Assembly (NCBI GenBank): GCA_002353815.1
Contig: DEKK01000016.1
Span: forward strand, 307,402 to 362,108
Direction: 5' to 3'
From: Bifidobacteriaceae bacterium UBA2724
GTDB lineage: Bacteria > Actinomycetota > Actinomycetes > Actinomycetales > Bifidobacteriaceae
Length of the DNA stretch: 54,707 nt
A program made the translations under genes and the position numbers. The notes beneath the pieces are model-generated. The model was not told where the DNA came from. It worked only from the letters and a program-made list of their open reading frames with translations, and made no database searches. Shown here in pieces: positions 8,185 through 15,719 of this stretch; positions within the stretch are counted from its first letter, which is position 1; each line of letters begins with the position of its first letter.

Positions 8185-8877
8185 TTGAAAGGGAAAATCA
8201 TGTCGCGTTCTCATAACCGTGGTTCTGCTTCCGGATGGAAGCCATGGGCGGCTGGCATTGCGACATTCGTGATCGCCTGGTGGTTTTTCTGGTTCCTGCT
8301 GGTCCCCATCGGAGACCGCTATCTGCCCTTGATGTTGGGATACCGGCTCACCATGATCGTGAGCAATCCTTTCGTGATGCTTGCCATCATCAGCGTCTGC
8401 GCGCTGACGTGCGCGCTTGTGGCATTCCAGTGTGTGAACCGGCGTGTGAACGTCGCCTTCATCACGGCGGTGAGCTGGCTCTATGTGATTGCCGCGGTTG
8501 CCGCAATCATGCTCAAGAGCCGAGGGGTGCAGGCGGTCAACTTCAACCCAGGTGGCATCGTCGACCAGTTGCAGTATTCGCCGGCCGTCGTGCTCTTCAA
8601 CATCCTGGTGTTCGTGCCCATGGGGCTGATGGCGTATTCCCTTCACAACGCCGGTGTCGCATACGGCACTGCGATTGGTGCAATCGTGACGATGGAGGTT
8701 GGGCAGTATGCGTTCCACCTCGGGGTGTGCGACATCGACGACGTGATCGCGAATCTCGTCGGCTTCACGATGGGCTATCTGGCCATGTCGCTGTGGAGGC
8801 GTTCGCGAAGCGTGGAACGCGAAGGGGCATGGTATGTGATTGGCGGTGCTTCCAAGAAGGGGGATGGAAAGGCGTGA
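8185..8877 (+). CDS. VanZ-like family membrane protein
   Basis: 230 residues with four or five hydrophobic segments (IATFVIAWWFFWFLLVPIG; FVMLAIISVCALTCALVAF; AFITAVSWLYVIAAVAAIML; VVLFNILVFVPMGLMAY; and a weaker C-terminal segment). The FNILVFVPMG and VGQYAFHLGVCDIDDVIANLVGFTMGYL regions resemble VanZ-like proteins, where the E/Q...D..D...N..G pattern is conserved. The founding member affects teicoplanin resistance; most relatives have unknown roles, so resistance should not be assumed. Start: GAAGGAG (8171-8177) is ideally placed for TTG at 8185; an ATG at 8200 with a weaker AAAGGG is the alternative. Convergent with rimM. Confidence 0.75.
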   Translation: MKGKIMSRSHNRGSASGWKPWAAGIATFVIAWWFFWFLLVPIGDRYLPLMLGYRLTMIVSNPFVMLAIISVCALTCALVAFQCVNRRVNVAFITAVSWLYVIAAVAAIMLKSRGVQAVNFNPGGIVDQLQYSPAVVLFNILVFVPMGLMAYSLHNAGVAYGTAIGAIVTMEVGQYAFHLGVCDIDDVIANLVGFTMGYLAMSLWRRSRSVEREGAWYVIGGASKKGDGKA

Positions 8878-8922
8878 TCCTGGCGCCGGTCAGGTTGCGC
8901 AGGCGTGTGTGCGGTCGGCGGC

Positions 8923-9477
8923 TTACAGCAGGCCGTCGGGCGGCGTGAGGCGCACGGCATTGTTCTCGAGATCGATCTCGGGCACGATTTGCTCGACGAA
9001 GGGCACGAGCGCGCGTTTGCCGTCGGCGTCTTCGAGCACTTCGAGCAGGAACTGCGCGGGGGAGTCGAGCACATCGGCGACCGTGCCGATTTTGCGCGCG
9101 GTCTCCATGCTGTCGCCCACATACACGTCGAGGCCGATGAGGTCTTCGGGATACCAGGCGTCCTCGGCCTCCATCTCCTCCGCAGAATCGGCAGGGCAGA
9201 AAAGCTCCGTGCCGTTGAGAGCCTCCGAGGCGTTGCGGTCGGTGACGTTCTCGAACAGCACGATCCAGCGCTCGCGGAAGGTACGCGACCGAATCACCGT
9301 GTATTCGTTCCCCTTGGCGTCATAGAGCACCGCGCCCGGTGCGAAACGGCACTCCGGCTCGTCGGTGAACACGGTCACGTTCACCTCGCCCTTGAGGCCC
9401 TGTGCGCGCCCGATGCGGCACACGCGGAACATCTCCGGTTCGGGGGTGGTGTCGGGGGTCTGCGTCATGTCGGTCAT
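8923..9477 (-). CDS. rimM: Ribosome maturation factor RimM
   Basis: 184 residues. Assists 30S subunit head assembly by binding S19. The N-terminal RimM domain shows VCRIGRAQGLKGEVNVTVFTDEPECRF, and the C-terminal PRC-barrel has DLIGLDVYVGD...IGTVADVLDSPAQFLLEV and ALVPFVEQIVPEIDLENN. AAGGAGA precedes the ATG on the minus strand. It is last in the rpsP-khpA-rimM order typical of Actinobacteria, but an intrinsic terminator sits between khpA and rimM, so its expression may be partly uncoupled. Confidence 0.95.
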   Translation of the reverse strand: MTDMTQTPDTTPEPEMFRVCRIGRAQGLKGEVNVTVFTDEPECRFAPGAVLYDAKGNEYTVIRSRTFRERWIVLFENVTDRNASEALNGTELFCPADSAEEMEAEDAWYPEDLIGLDVYVGDSMETARKIGTVADVLDSPAQFLLEVLEDADGKRALVPFVEQIVPEIDLENNAVRLTPPDGLL

Positions 9478-9589
9478 AAGTCTCCTTGCAAGTGACGCGC
9501 GGCGGCGGGTACGTCGCAGACGGCGTCGGCGTGTGCCGCGGCACGGGGCTGCGGCTTGGGACGGGAATACGTCTGTTGACTCTACGATA

Positions 9590-9618
9590 CAAAGAAACCC
9601 CGGCGCGAACCGGGGTTT
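9590..9618 (-). terminator. Intrinsic terminator between khpA and rimM
   Basis: AAACCCCGG (9595-9603) and CCGGGGTTT (9610-9618) form a 9-bp stem. On the minus strand it is followed by CTTTG. It would attenuate readthrough from rpsP-khpA into rimM. Confidence 0.7.
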
Positions 9619-9659
9619 GAAAACCAGACAATCCGAAAAAACGGAGAATCGGGCTGTGC

Positions 9660-9893
9660 CTAGCGGCGAACATCCATGATGTCGACGCGCACACGATGGT
9701 CAGACAGTGCCTGCACCACGGTGCGGATCGCGTTCGCGGTGCGACCGCCGCGGCCGATGACACGGCCGATGTCCTCGGGATTCACACGGACGCGCAGAAG
9801 CTCGCCGCGGGCGTTCTCGTGGGATTTGACGGACACGTCGTCAGGAAAATCGACGATGTTGCGAATCAGATGTTCGACTGCTTCGGCAAGCAT
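9660..9893 (-). CDS. khpA: RNA-binding protein KhpA (KH domain)
   Basis: 77 residues, full length for the family. A single KH domain with the GxxG loop in VNPEDIGRVIGRGGRTANAIRTVV. In Gram-positive bacteria KhpA, often with KhpB, binds many RNAs and affects cell size and division. Two bases separate the rpsP stop codon from its ATG, so it is almost certainly translated from the same message as rpsP. Confidence 0.92.
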   Translation of the reverse strand: MLAEAVEHLIRNIVDFPDDVSVKSHENARGELLRVRVNPEDIGRVIGRGGRTANAIRTVVQALSDHRVRVDIMDVRR

Positions 9894-9895
9894 GA

Positions 9896-10369
9896 TTACT
9901 CGGCCTTCTCTTCAGCGGCTTCCTCAGCCGGAGCGTCCTCGGAAGTCTCGGCTTCGGCAGCCTCGGCAGCGGCAGCGGCCTCTGCGTCGGCCTTGGCCTG
10001 AGCCTCGGCCTTGGCGGCCTTGAGCTTCTGAGCCTTGTCTTCCTCAGCCTGCACGCGGGCGGCTGCGTCGGGGCCTTCCTCGACGGTCTTCAGGGTGCCT
10101 TCGGCGCCCGGGAGGCCCTTGAACTTCTGCCAATCGCCGGTGATGTTCAGGAGCTTGAAGACAGCTTCGGTCGGCTGTGCGCCAACGCCGAGCCAGTACT
10201 GAGCGCGCTCGGAGTTGATCTTGATCGTAGACGGCTGCGTGTTCGGATCATACGTGCCAATGGTCTCGATAGCACGACCATCGCGCTGCTTGCGAGAATC
10301 AATGATCACGATGCGGTAGAAGGCATAGAACTTCTTGCCGAAACGCTGCAGACGAATCTTGGTTGCCAA
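9896..10369 (-). CDS. rpsP: 30S ribosomal protein S16
   Basis: 157 residues. Begins (M)ATKIRLQRFGKKFYAFYRIVI, the conserved S16 N-terminus, with RDGRAIETIGTYDPNTQP and RAQYWLGVGAQPTEAV. The start is TTG at 10369: AAGGAGA lies seven bases upstream and no ATG or GTG in frame fits the family alignment. The last 60 residues or so are an Ala/Glu/Lys-rich tail (AEAQAKADAEAAAAAEAAEA) absent from E. coli S16 but found in actinobacterial relatives. First gene of rpsP-khpA(-rimM). Confidence 0.95.
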   Translation of the reverse strand: MATKIRLQRFGKKFYAFYRIVIIDSRKQRDGRAIETIGTYDPNTQPSTIKINSERAQYWLGVGAQPTEAVFKLLNITGDWQKFKGLPGAEGTLKTVEEGPDAAARVQAEEDKAQKLKAAKAEAQAKADAEAAAAAEAAEAETSEDAPAEEAAEEKAE

Positions 10370-10491
10370 AATGGCTCTCCTTATAAATTGGGGTGCTAGC
10401 AGACATCGCTGTGTGGGGCACGGCAACGTCTGGTCGCGTTGCTCCCATGCGCACGGTATAGAGGGCCCCGGACGCACGGATAACAGATGGA

Positions 10492-10497
10492 ATTATA
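10492..10497 (-). promoter_or_regulatory. -10 box of the rpsP promoter
   Basis: Perfect TATAAT on the minus strand; a -35 box is poor. The start would fall near 10485, giving a leader of roughly 115 nt before the TTG start of rpsP. Confidence 0.5.
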
Positions 10498-10602
10498 TGC
10501 TATGGCCTCGATTTGCGCCACTCCGCCCCGGGGGACGCGCCGTGCGCCTGGCGTGACGACGCGGCCTGTGGGGAGCGCGCGGATGCGCCGCACGGCGGTC
10601 CG

Positions 10603-12057
10603 TCACTGCACGTAGAGGGTTGCGATCTGCGCCCGGTGGTCGGTGCGCGGAATCGTCACGGAGGTCATGTCGGCCGTCGTGACGCCGTCGGTGTGCAGCA
10701 CGTGGTCGAGCTCCAGCAGCGACGGCGTGAAGAACCACGAGGCGGGGAACGACAGGTGCGTGCCGCTGTGCAGCTCATACGAGGCGTCGGTGAAGGCGCC
10801 GTTGACCAGCAGGTCGCGGAACGATGGATGCGACATGGTGGCGTTGAGGTCGCCCACTACGATGCTGGGCGTGCCGTGCGTCGAGGAATCGCTGTTTCCG
10901 AGGGCCGCGAGATCCTCGATGCCGTCATGCCAGCGGTCGGTGCCGCGGTGTGGGGACGCGGTGTGTGCGCTGGCGATGCGCACGGCGGTCCCCTGTATGT
11001 CAAGCGTGATCTGCGGCACGTGCGCCGTGCGGATGTTGACGGCGTTCTCTGTGGTCGCCGTGGGGCGGGATTGGGAGAAAATCACATTGAACCCGCCGTT
11101 GTCGAGCTGCGACGCCTCGCCGCGCGTCATGTAGGGCAGGATGTCGCCGATTCCCGATTTCTCGAGGCTTGCGAGCATGTCATCGCTGACCTCTTGCAAC
11201 GCCAGCACGGTGACGCCGTGCTGTTTGACCGCGTGCACGATTGCGCTGGCGTCGGCCTTGCCGTATCGGGAATTCAGCGTCATGATCCGGATGCACCGCG
11301 AGGAGGCTTCGTCGTCGGCGGACGCGGAGCAGGCGGCCTGCGCGGTGTGCAGTTCGTCGGCCGTGACGGTCGATTGCACAGGTTGGCCGAGCAGGCGGTT
11401 GATGCCATCGGGAAGCGCGAAGAAATATCCGGCCGACAGAGTCACGTTGAGCAGCACCAGGATGACGCTGCAGATGCCTTGTGCCCACGAGCGCCGCGCC
11501 AACGCCCAGACCGCGATGATGAGCAGGGGGATGGCGAGCAGCGTCACGAGCGCCGTCATGTCTGGCACCGCGGTGCCGTGGTCGAGCGACGACGGCAGGA
11601 ATCGCATCGCCATCCACGCCGCAAAAAGCACGATGAGAATCCACAGGAAAACGGTGATTGCCGACATACGGTGTCCTTTGCTCGAAGAATGTGCGGAGAC
11701 GGGGGAGGGCGTCGCTGTGCGCCGGGCGACCGTGTGCGCACCGGAAGAGGAGTTTGCCGCACGGCTGCGGGGATGGGCGCCGCTGCGGGGATGGGCGCTG
11801 GTGCGGGTTCCGGTGCTGGCGTGGGGCGCGGTGCTGGCGTGGGGCGCGGTGCTGGCGTGGGGCGCGGTGCTGGCGTGGGGCGCGGCATGCTGTGATGTGT
11901 CGGTGGCGGTGCGGCGTTTAGTGGCGGCGCGAGTTGGCGTAGTGGTGCGAGTTGGTGTGGCGGCGCGGCGCCGCGTGGTGCCCGCGGTGCGTGTGCCTTT
12001 GGCGTGCGACGAGGACGCGCTGCGCGACGATGTATGCGCGGATGTGCGCTTGGCCAT
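10603..12057 (-). CDS. Membrane-anchored endonuclease/exonuclease/phosphatase family protein
   Basis: 484 residues. The first 130 residues are a Ser/Thr/Arg/Ala-rich basic region holding six-residue PHASTA repeats. Three membrane segments follow (ITVFLWILIVLFAAWMAM; LVTLLAIPLLIIAVWAL; GICSVILVLLNVTLSAGYFF). The C-terminal domain is an EEP-fold metal-dependent phosphoesterase with IRIMTLNSRYG, LALQEVSDDML, SIVVGDLNAT, LELDHVLHTDG and TDHRAQI, so the catalytic Asn, Glu, Asp and His are present. By topology the domain probably lies outside the cytoplasm. Substrate unknown. GGAGAGGAGG precedes the ATG at 12057. Divergent from nothing; it sits between ffh and rpsP on the same strand. Confidence 0.85.
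   Translation of the reverse strand: MAKRTSAHTSSRSASSSHAKGTRTAGTTRRRAATPTRTTTPTRAATKRRTATDTSQHAAPHASTAPHASTAPHASTAPHASTGTRTSAHPRSGAHPRSRAANSSSGAHTVARRTATPSPVSAHSSSKGHRMSAITVFLWILIVLFAAWMAMRFLPSSLDHGTAVPDMTALVTLLAIPLLIIAVWALARRSWAQGICSVILVLLNVTLSAGYFFALPDGINRLLGQPVQSTVTADELHTAQAACSASADDEASSRCIRIMTLNSRYGKADASAIVHAVKQHGVTVLALQEVSDDMLASLEKSGIGDILPYMTRGEASQLDNGGFNVIFSQSRPTATTENAVNIRTAHVPQITLDIQGTAVRIASAHTASPHRGTDRWHDGIEDLAALGNSDSSTHGTPSIVVGDLNATMSHPSFRDLLVNGAFTDASYELHSGTHLSFPASWFFTPSLLELDHVLHTDGVTTADMTSVTIPRTDHRAQIATLYVQ
11815..11886. repeat. Four tandem copies of an 18-bp unit in the EEP-protein gene
   Basis: GCTGGCGTGGGGCGCGGT is repeated at 11815, 11833, 11851 and 11869, in frame, giving the PHASTA hexapeptide four times on the minus strand. 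A related 16-bp unit (CTGCGGGGATGGGCGC) is repeated at about 11764-11796. Confidence 0.9.
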
Positions 12058-12088
12058 GCGACCTCCTCTCCTGCCATCGGATACCAGA

Positions 12089-12250
12089 TTACAAGCCCAG
12101 CGGAAGGGCGACTGGATCTCGGGCATCGGTCGCGGAAGCCAGAAAAGCCGTATCCGCGCCTTTCCCCATCGTCATCCGCCGCAGGAATCCGGTCAGTGTG
12201 CTTCTCGCGGATTTTTCATGTATCTCCACGAATTGTTTTACGGCCGTCAT
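12089..12250 (-). CDS. Doubtful small ORF upstream of the EEP-protein gene
   Basis: 53 codons from an ATG at 12250 (MTAVKQFVEIHEKSARSTLTG...), same strand and 31 bp upstream of the EEP gene. Composition is plausible but there is no clear ribosome-binding site (CCGGAACC only) and no family recognised. The remainder of the 12058-12528 gap holds only the ffh terminator. Confidence 0.2.
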   Translation of the reverse strand: MTAVKQFVEIHEKSARSTLTGFLRRMTMGKGADTAFLASATDARDPVALPLGL

Positions 12251-12432
12251 GGTTCCGGCAGCGTGACGCCTGCACGGTTCTCGCCAGGGTCGGTTTCCTG
12301 TCGTGATGTTGTGCACGACGCTGGACATGGCGCCAAGCATGACGTCTGAGCGGCGCCAGGTGCGACGCCTGCATTGTTTCTCAACCTCTGACGCCCGGCA
12401 CAGCGTCGGACATCAGACAGAACGCCAGGCAT

Positions 12433-12475
12433 AACAAAAGGGCGGCGCGGTGCATCACCACGCTCGCCCTTCTCT
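12433..12475 (-). terminator. ffh intrinsic terminator
   Basis: On the minus strand AAGGGCG...CGCCCTT, with an inner GTGGTGATGCAC hairpin, followed by TTGTT. It lies just after the ffh stop codon. Confidence 0.7.
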
Positions 12476-12528
12476 GCGCGTGCCGTCGGTCGCGGCAGTG
12501 ACTGACGGCTATCAGTGACTGACAGCTA

Positions 12529-14121
12529 TCAGGCGCCCATGAATCCGTTGAGATTGCCGAGCTGGGCCTGCAGGTCCTCCAGCGACGGCTGCTGAGGCTG
12601 CTTCATGAATGCGGAGCCGCCCGCGGCGCCCTTGTTGGAGAGCTTCGCGCGCAGCGCCTTTTCTTCGGCCTCGCGCTTCATCGGGTTCCCGGACTTGCTC
12701 TTGCCCTTCTTCTTGCCGCCCTTCTTGGCGTTCTTCCTGGACGTGCCGTGCCCCGGCACGCCGAGGATGCTGGACTGGCCGGAGCTCATGCGTTTCATCA
12801 TCTTCGACGCCTGTTCAAAGCGCTGCAGCAGGTTGTTCACGTCGGAAACCGTGCGTCCGCAGCCCTTGGCGATGCGCGCGCGACGGGAGCCGTTGATGAT
12901 GGACGGGTTCTGACGCTCCTCGGGGGTCATCGAATAGATGATGGCCTCGGTGCGGTCGATTTCGTGCTCGTCGAGCGCGTCGATCTGCTGGCGGTACTGC
13001 GCCATGCCGGGGATCATGCCGAGCAGCTTCTTCATGGAGCCGAGCTTGCGCACCTGCTCCAGCTGCTGGATGAAGTCGTCGAGGCCGAACTGGCCCTCCG
13101 ACATCTTGTTCATGGTCTCGCGGGCCTGCTTCTCGTCGAACTCGCGCTGCGCCTTTTCGATGAGGGTGAGCACGTCGCCCATGTCGAGGATGCGGGAGGC
13201 CATGCGGTCGGGGTGGAACACCTCGAAGTCTTTGAGGCCTTCGCCTGTCGACGCGAAGAGGATCGGCTTGCCGGTCACGCTGGCGACGGACAGCGCCGCG
13301 CCGCCTCGGGTGTCGCCATCGAGCTTCGAAAGCACGACGCCGGTGAAGTCCACGCCTTCGTCAAACGCCTTGGCGGTGTTCACGGCGTCCTGGCCGATCA
13401 TGGCATCGATGACGAACAGGATCTCGTCAGGCTTCACGGCATCGCGGATGTCGCGGGCCTGCTGCATGAGCTCCTCGTCCACGCCCAGACGGCCTGCGGT
13501 ATCGATGATCACCACGTCGTAGAGCTTCTTCTTGGCGTATTCGACGGAATCGCGGGCCACCTTGACCGGGTCGCCGGTCGCCTGGCCAGGCGCGACTACA
13601 TCGGAGCTGCTCGTCTGCACGCCGGGTTCCGGAGCGTACACCGGCACGTCGGCGCGTTCGCCGACCACCTGCAGCTGCGTCACTGCGTTCGGTCGCTGCA
13701 GATCGCAGGCGACGAGCAGCGGCGTGTGACCGGAATCCTTGAGCCAATAGCCGAGCTTGCCGGCGAGCGTCGTCTTGCCGGCGCCCTGAAGGCCCGCGAG
13801 CATGATGATGGTCGGCGGGTTCTTGGCGAAATGCAGCGGACGGTCAACGCCGGCGCCCAGGATGTTCGTGAGCTCTTCGTTGACGATCTTGACGACCTGC
13901 TGCGACGGGTTGAGCGATTCGGAGACCTCTTCGCTGAGGGCGCGCTCGCGCACGCGGGCCGTGAAGGAACGCACGACGTCGAGCGAGACATCAGCGTCAA
14001 GCAGGGCGCGGCGGATTTCGCGAATCGTGCCGTCGATATCCGATTCCGACAATTTGCCTTTGGAGCGCAGGTTCTTGAACGCGCCCGTCAGGCGATCGGT
14101 GAGTGAACTGAAAGCTGTCAT
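12529..14121 (-). CDS. ffh: Signal recognition particle protein Ffh
   Basis: 530 residues. GTPase of the signal recognition particle; with 4.5S RNA it delivers nascent membrane proteins to FtsY. N domain MTAFSSLTDRLTGAFKNLRSKGKL, G domain with GLQGAGKTTLAGKLGYWL, ACDLQRPNAVTQL, DTAGRLGVDEELM, LSKLDGDTRGGAAL; M domain with MTPEERQNPSIINGSRRARIAKGCGR, methionine-rich. A Ser/Val/Pro-rich loop (EPGVQTSSSDVVAPGQATGD) interrupts the G domain. The tail is Lys/Gly-rich. The ATG at 14121 is the alignment-supported start; no strong Shine-Dalgarno is visible. Confidence 0.96.
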   Translation of the reverse strand: MTAFSSLTDRLTGAFKNLRSKGKLSESDIDGTIREIRRALLDADVSLDVVRSFTARVRERALSEEVSESLNPSQQVVKIVNEELTNILGAGVDRPLHFAKNPPTIIMLAGLQGAGKTTLAGKLGYWLKDSGHTPLLVACDLQRPNAVTQLQVVGERADVPVYAPEPGVQTSSSDVVAPGQATGDPVKVARDSVEYAKKKLYDVVIIDTAGRLGVDEELMQQARDIRDAVKPDEILFVIDAMIGQDAVNTAKAFDEGVDFTGVVLSKLDGDTRGGAALSVASVTGKPILFASTGEGLKDFEVFHPDRMASRILDMGDVLTLIEKAQREFDEKQARETMNKMSEGQFGLDDFIQQLEQVRKLGSMKKLLGMIPGMAQYRQQIDALDEHEIDRTEAIIYSMTPEERQNPSIINGSRRARIAKGCGRTVSDVNNLLQRFEQASKMMKRMSSGQSSILGVPGHGTSRKNAKKGGKKKGKSKSGNPMKREAEEKALRAKLSNKGAAGGSAFMKQPQQPSLEDLQAQLGNLNGFMGA

Positions 14122-14136
14122 AGCTTCATAGTCTAT

Positions 14137-14223
14137 TGCAAACCGTGGAATCGCGTGGTGTCTGGCCGTCACTTTGCGTCGGACGAAACGCGTCGCGTGC
14201 AAACCGTGGAATCGCGTGGTGTC
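14137..14223. repeat. 26-bp perfect direct repeat between divergent ffh and a membrane protein gene
   Basis: The sequence starting TGCAAACCGTGGAATCGCGT and ending GGTGTC is identical at 14137-14162 and 14198-14223, 61 bp apart start to start. It occupies the divergent promoter region of ffh (minus) and the gene at 14251 (plus), and could be a duplicated operator. Confidence 0.85.
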
Positions 14224-14237
14224 AGAAACCGTCGGGG

Positions 14238-14250
14238 TATATTCGACATT
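14238..14250 (+). promoter_or_regulatory. -10 box, predicted leaderless start
   Basis: TATATT (14238-14243) followed by seven bases to the ATG at 14251. There is no Shine-Dalgarno. Confidence 0.5.
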
Positions 14251-15435
14251 ATGGCTTTGAGATCTTTGGGATTGTGCTACCACGTGGAGGACGGTCTGGT
14301 CGCGACGACGCCTGAGGAGGTCCGGGAGAGCAGCCACAACATCATTCTTGTCTCCTGGATCGTCGCCTGTGTGGTGTGGATCCCGTGCATCATCGGCTAT
14401 GTGCTGATCTGCGGCCACGTGACGTCGGGCACGTGGGTGTTTTGGGCGATCTTTCTGCTCCTGTTCATTGTGTATGGCCGTTCCGCCTTCGTTGGCGAAA
14501 TAACCCCTGAACGCCTTGAGAAAAGCGTGAGGTATTACACCACAAAGGGCTACACGACCGAGATGCGTGATTCGGCCGAGAAAGACCTGGAGCAGCTGCG
14601 CCCTTCCGCGGCGGAAAAGAACAAACTCTCTGAGCGCGAGGTGGACGAGTGGTTCTCGCGTTGGCCCGGGCTGGATCCTTCGCTTCGGCTCAAGGATGTG
14701 AAGGAATTGAAAGACAACAAGTACCTGTTGAAGCGCAAAGACGGCGTGACCATGGGGACGGCCCCGGCATGTGCAGCACAGTACTGGGCGCTGATGAGCG
14801 CGATGCTCTTTCTCTTGGGGTTTTTCCCCCTTCCCATCATGGGGCTTGCGGGAGGATTGATCAGCAGATCTTTCGGCGAATACAAAGCTGCTGCCATGGC
14901 GGTTGCCCGCGTGCCCGGCTTTCCGTTTGCCCTGTTTACTCACGGCGGATTGAACGCGCAGGCGCTGGAAACAGGCTGGAATTGGTCCCGTCCTTGCGAT
15001 CTCCGCGTCCATTCCTACGTCTCCCACGGCCATAGGCCGGTGCGGTATACGGCCAATGGTCTGGACAGCGGCGGCGTCTTGGTGACGATGTGCATCGCGG
15101 GCGGCATCTTGACGGTGCTCGCAATCGTCGCTCTGGTGATTCGTGCGTTGTGCCTCCGGGCGGCAAAGCGGTGCACCGAGCAGTATTTTCGTGCAGGAAT
15201 TCCGATGGCGGTCGGTGAAATCCAACGGTGGATGCACGCCGAACCCATGTATGTGAAGGACAGGGAGCAGGTGAAGGAGCGCAACGAACTTGAGCTTTCC
15301 GTCCGCGCGCGCCGCATGGAGGAAGAACGCGCGAAGTGGCAGGTGAAGGAGCCGTTGCGCGAGGCGGACGAGTGGGAAAAGTTCGGGCCGCATGCCGATG
15401 CCGGGCGCGGTGGCGACGCGCGTTTCCGGTCGTGA
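14251..15435 (+). CDS. Hypothetical membrane protein (paralogue of the gene at 15720)
   Basis: 394 residues, family not recognised. Starts MALRSLGLCYHVEDGLVATTPEE; two adjacent membrane helices (IILVSWIVACVVWIPCIIGYVLIC and TWVFWAIFLLLFIVYG), a charged stretch (TPERLEKSVRYYTTKGYTTEMR) and RWPGLDPS, then two more hydrophobic regions (ALMSAMLFLLGFFPLPIMGLAGGL; VTMCIAGGILTVLAIVALVIRA) and a long charged C-terminal helix (ERNELELSVRARRMEEERAKWQ). The downstream gene shares YHVEDG, the twin helices, (K/R)G(Y/F)T(T/A)(E/D)MR, W.GLDP and the NRLELAERERMKRE-like tail, so they are tandem duplicates. The ATG at 14251 directly follows a -10 box; upstream in-frame codons lie in the 26-bp repeat. Confidence 0.6.
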   Translation: MALRSLGLCYHVEDGLVATTPEEVRESSHNIILVSWIVACVVWIPCIIGYVLICGHVTSGTWVFWAIFLLLFIVYGRSAFVGEITPERLEKSVRYYTTKGYTTEMRDSAEKDLEQLRPSAAEKNKLSEREVDEWFSRWPGLDPSLRLKDVKELKDNKYLLKRKDGVTMGTAPACAAQYWALMSAMLFLLGFFPLPIMGLAGGLISRSFGEYKAAAMAVARVPGFPFALFTHGGLNAQALETGWNWSRPCDLRVHSYVSHGHRPVRYTANGLDSGGVLVTMCIAGGILTVLAIVALVIRALCLRAAKRCTEQYFRAGIPMAVGEIQRWMHAEPMYVKDREQVKERNELELSVRARRMEEERAKWQVKEPLREADEWEKFGPHADAGRGGDARFRS

Positions 15436-15439
15436 CCGG

Positions 15440-15660
15440 AGGCCGGGGCATGGCGGCCGCGCCGATTGCCAATTCAATGCCGTTGTTCCCTCTCCCCGCC
15501 GTCATATCTGCCCCTTCGGCGGTGGGAAGCACCGCCGATGTGTCGATCGCGGCACCGTGTCCGTTGTATTTTCGGCTTCGGCGGTGGAAAGCACCGCCGA
15601 TGTGGCAGTTGCAGATTCCTCGCCACATCTTCACGCCGCCGACGGGTAGCGCGGCGGTCG
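15440..15660. repeat. Palindromic repeat cluster I
   Basis: Two 23-bp palindromes, TCGGCGGTG-N5-CACCGCCGA type, at 15516-15538 and 15578-15600, exactly 62 bp apart. The intervening DNA resembles that in cluster II (GTTGTATTTTCGGCT before the second palindrome). A degenerate copy of the flank (GCCGATTGCCAATTCAATGCCG) lies at about 15464-15485. The cluster fills the space between two paralogous membrane protein genes. Confidence 0.8.
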
Positions 15661-15719
15661 CGGTTGGCGTGGCTGCCCTGACGGCGGCTTTGTCATTTCG
15701 TGCCATTAGGTTGAAGCCC

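Noticed and set aside
8185..8877. Teicoplanin-resistance gene vanZ
   Set aside because: Only the VanZ-like fold is supported, and no other van gene is nearby; most such proteins have no known resistance role.
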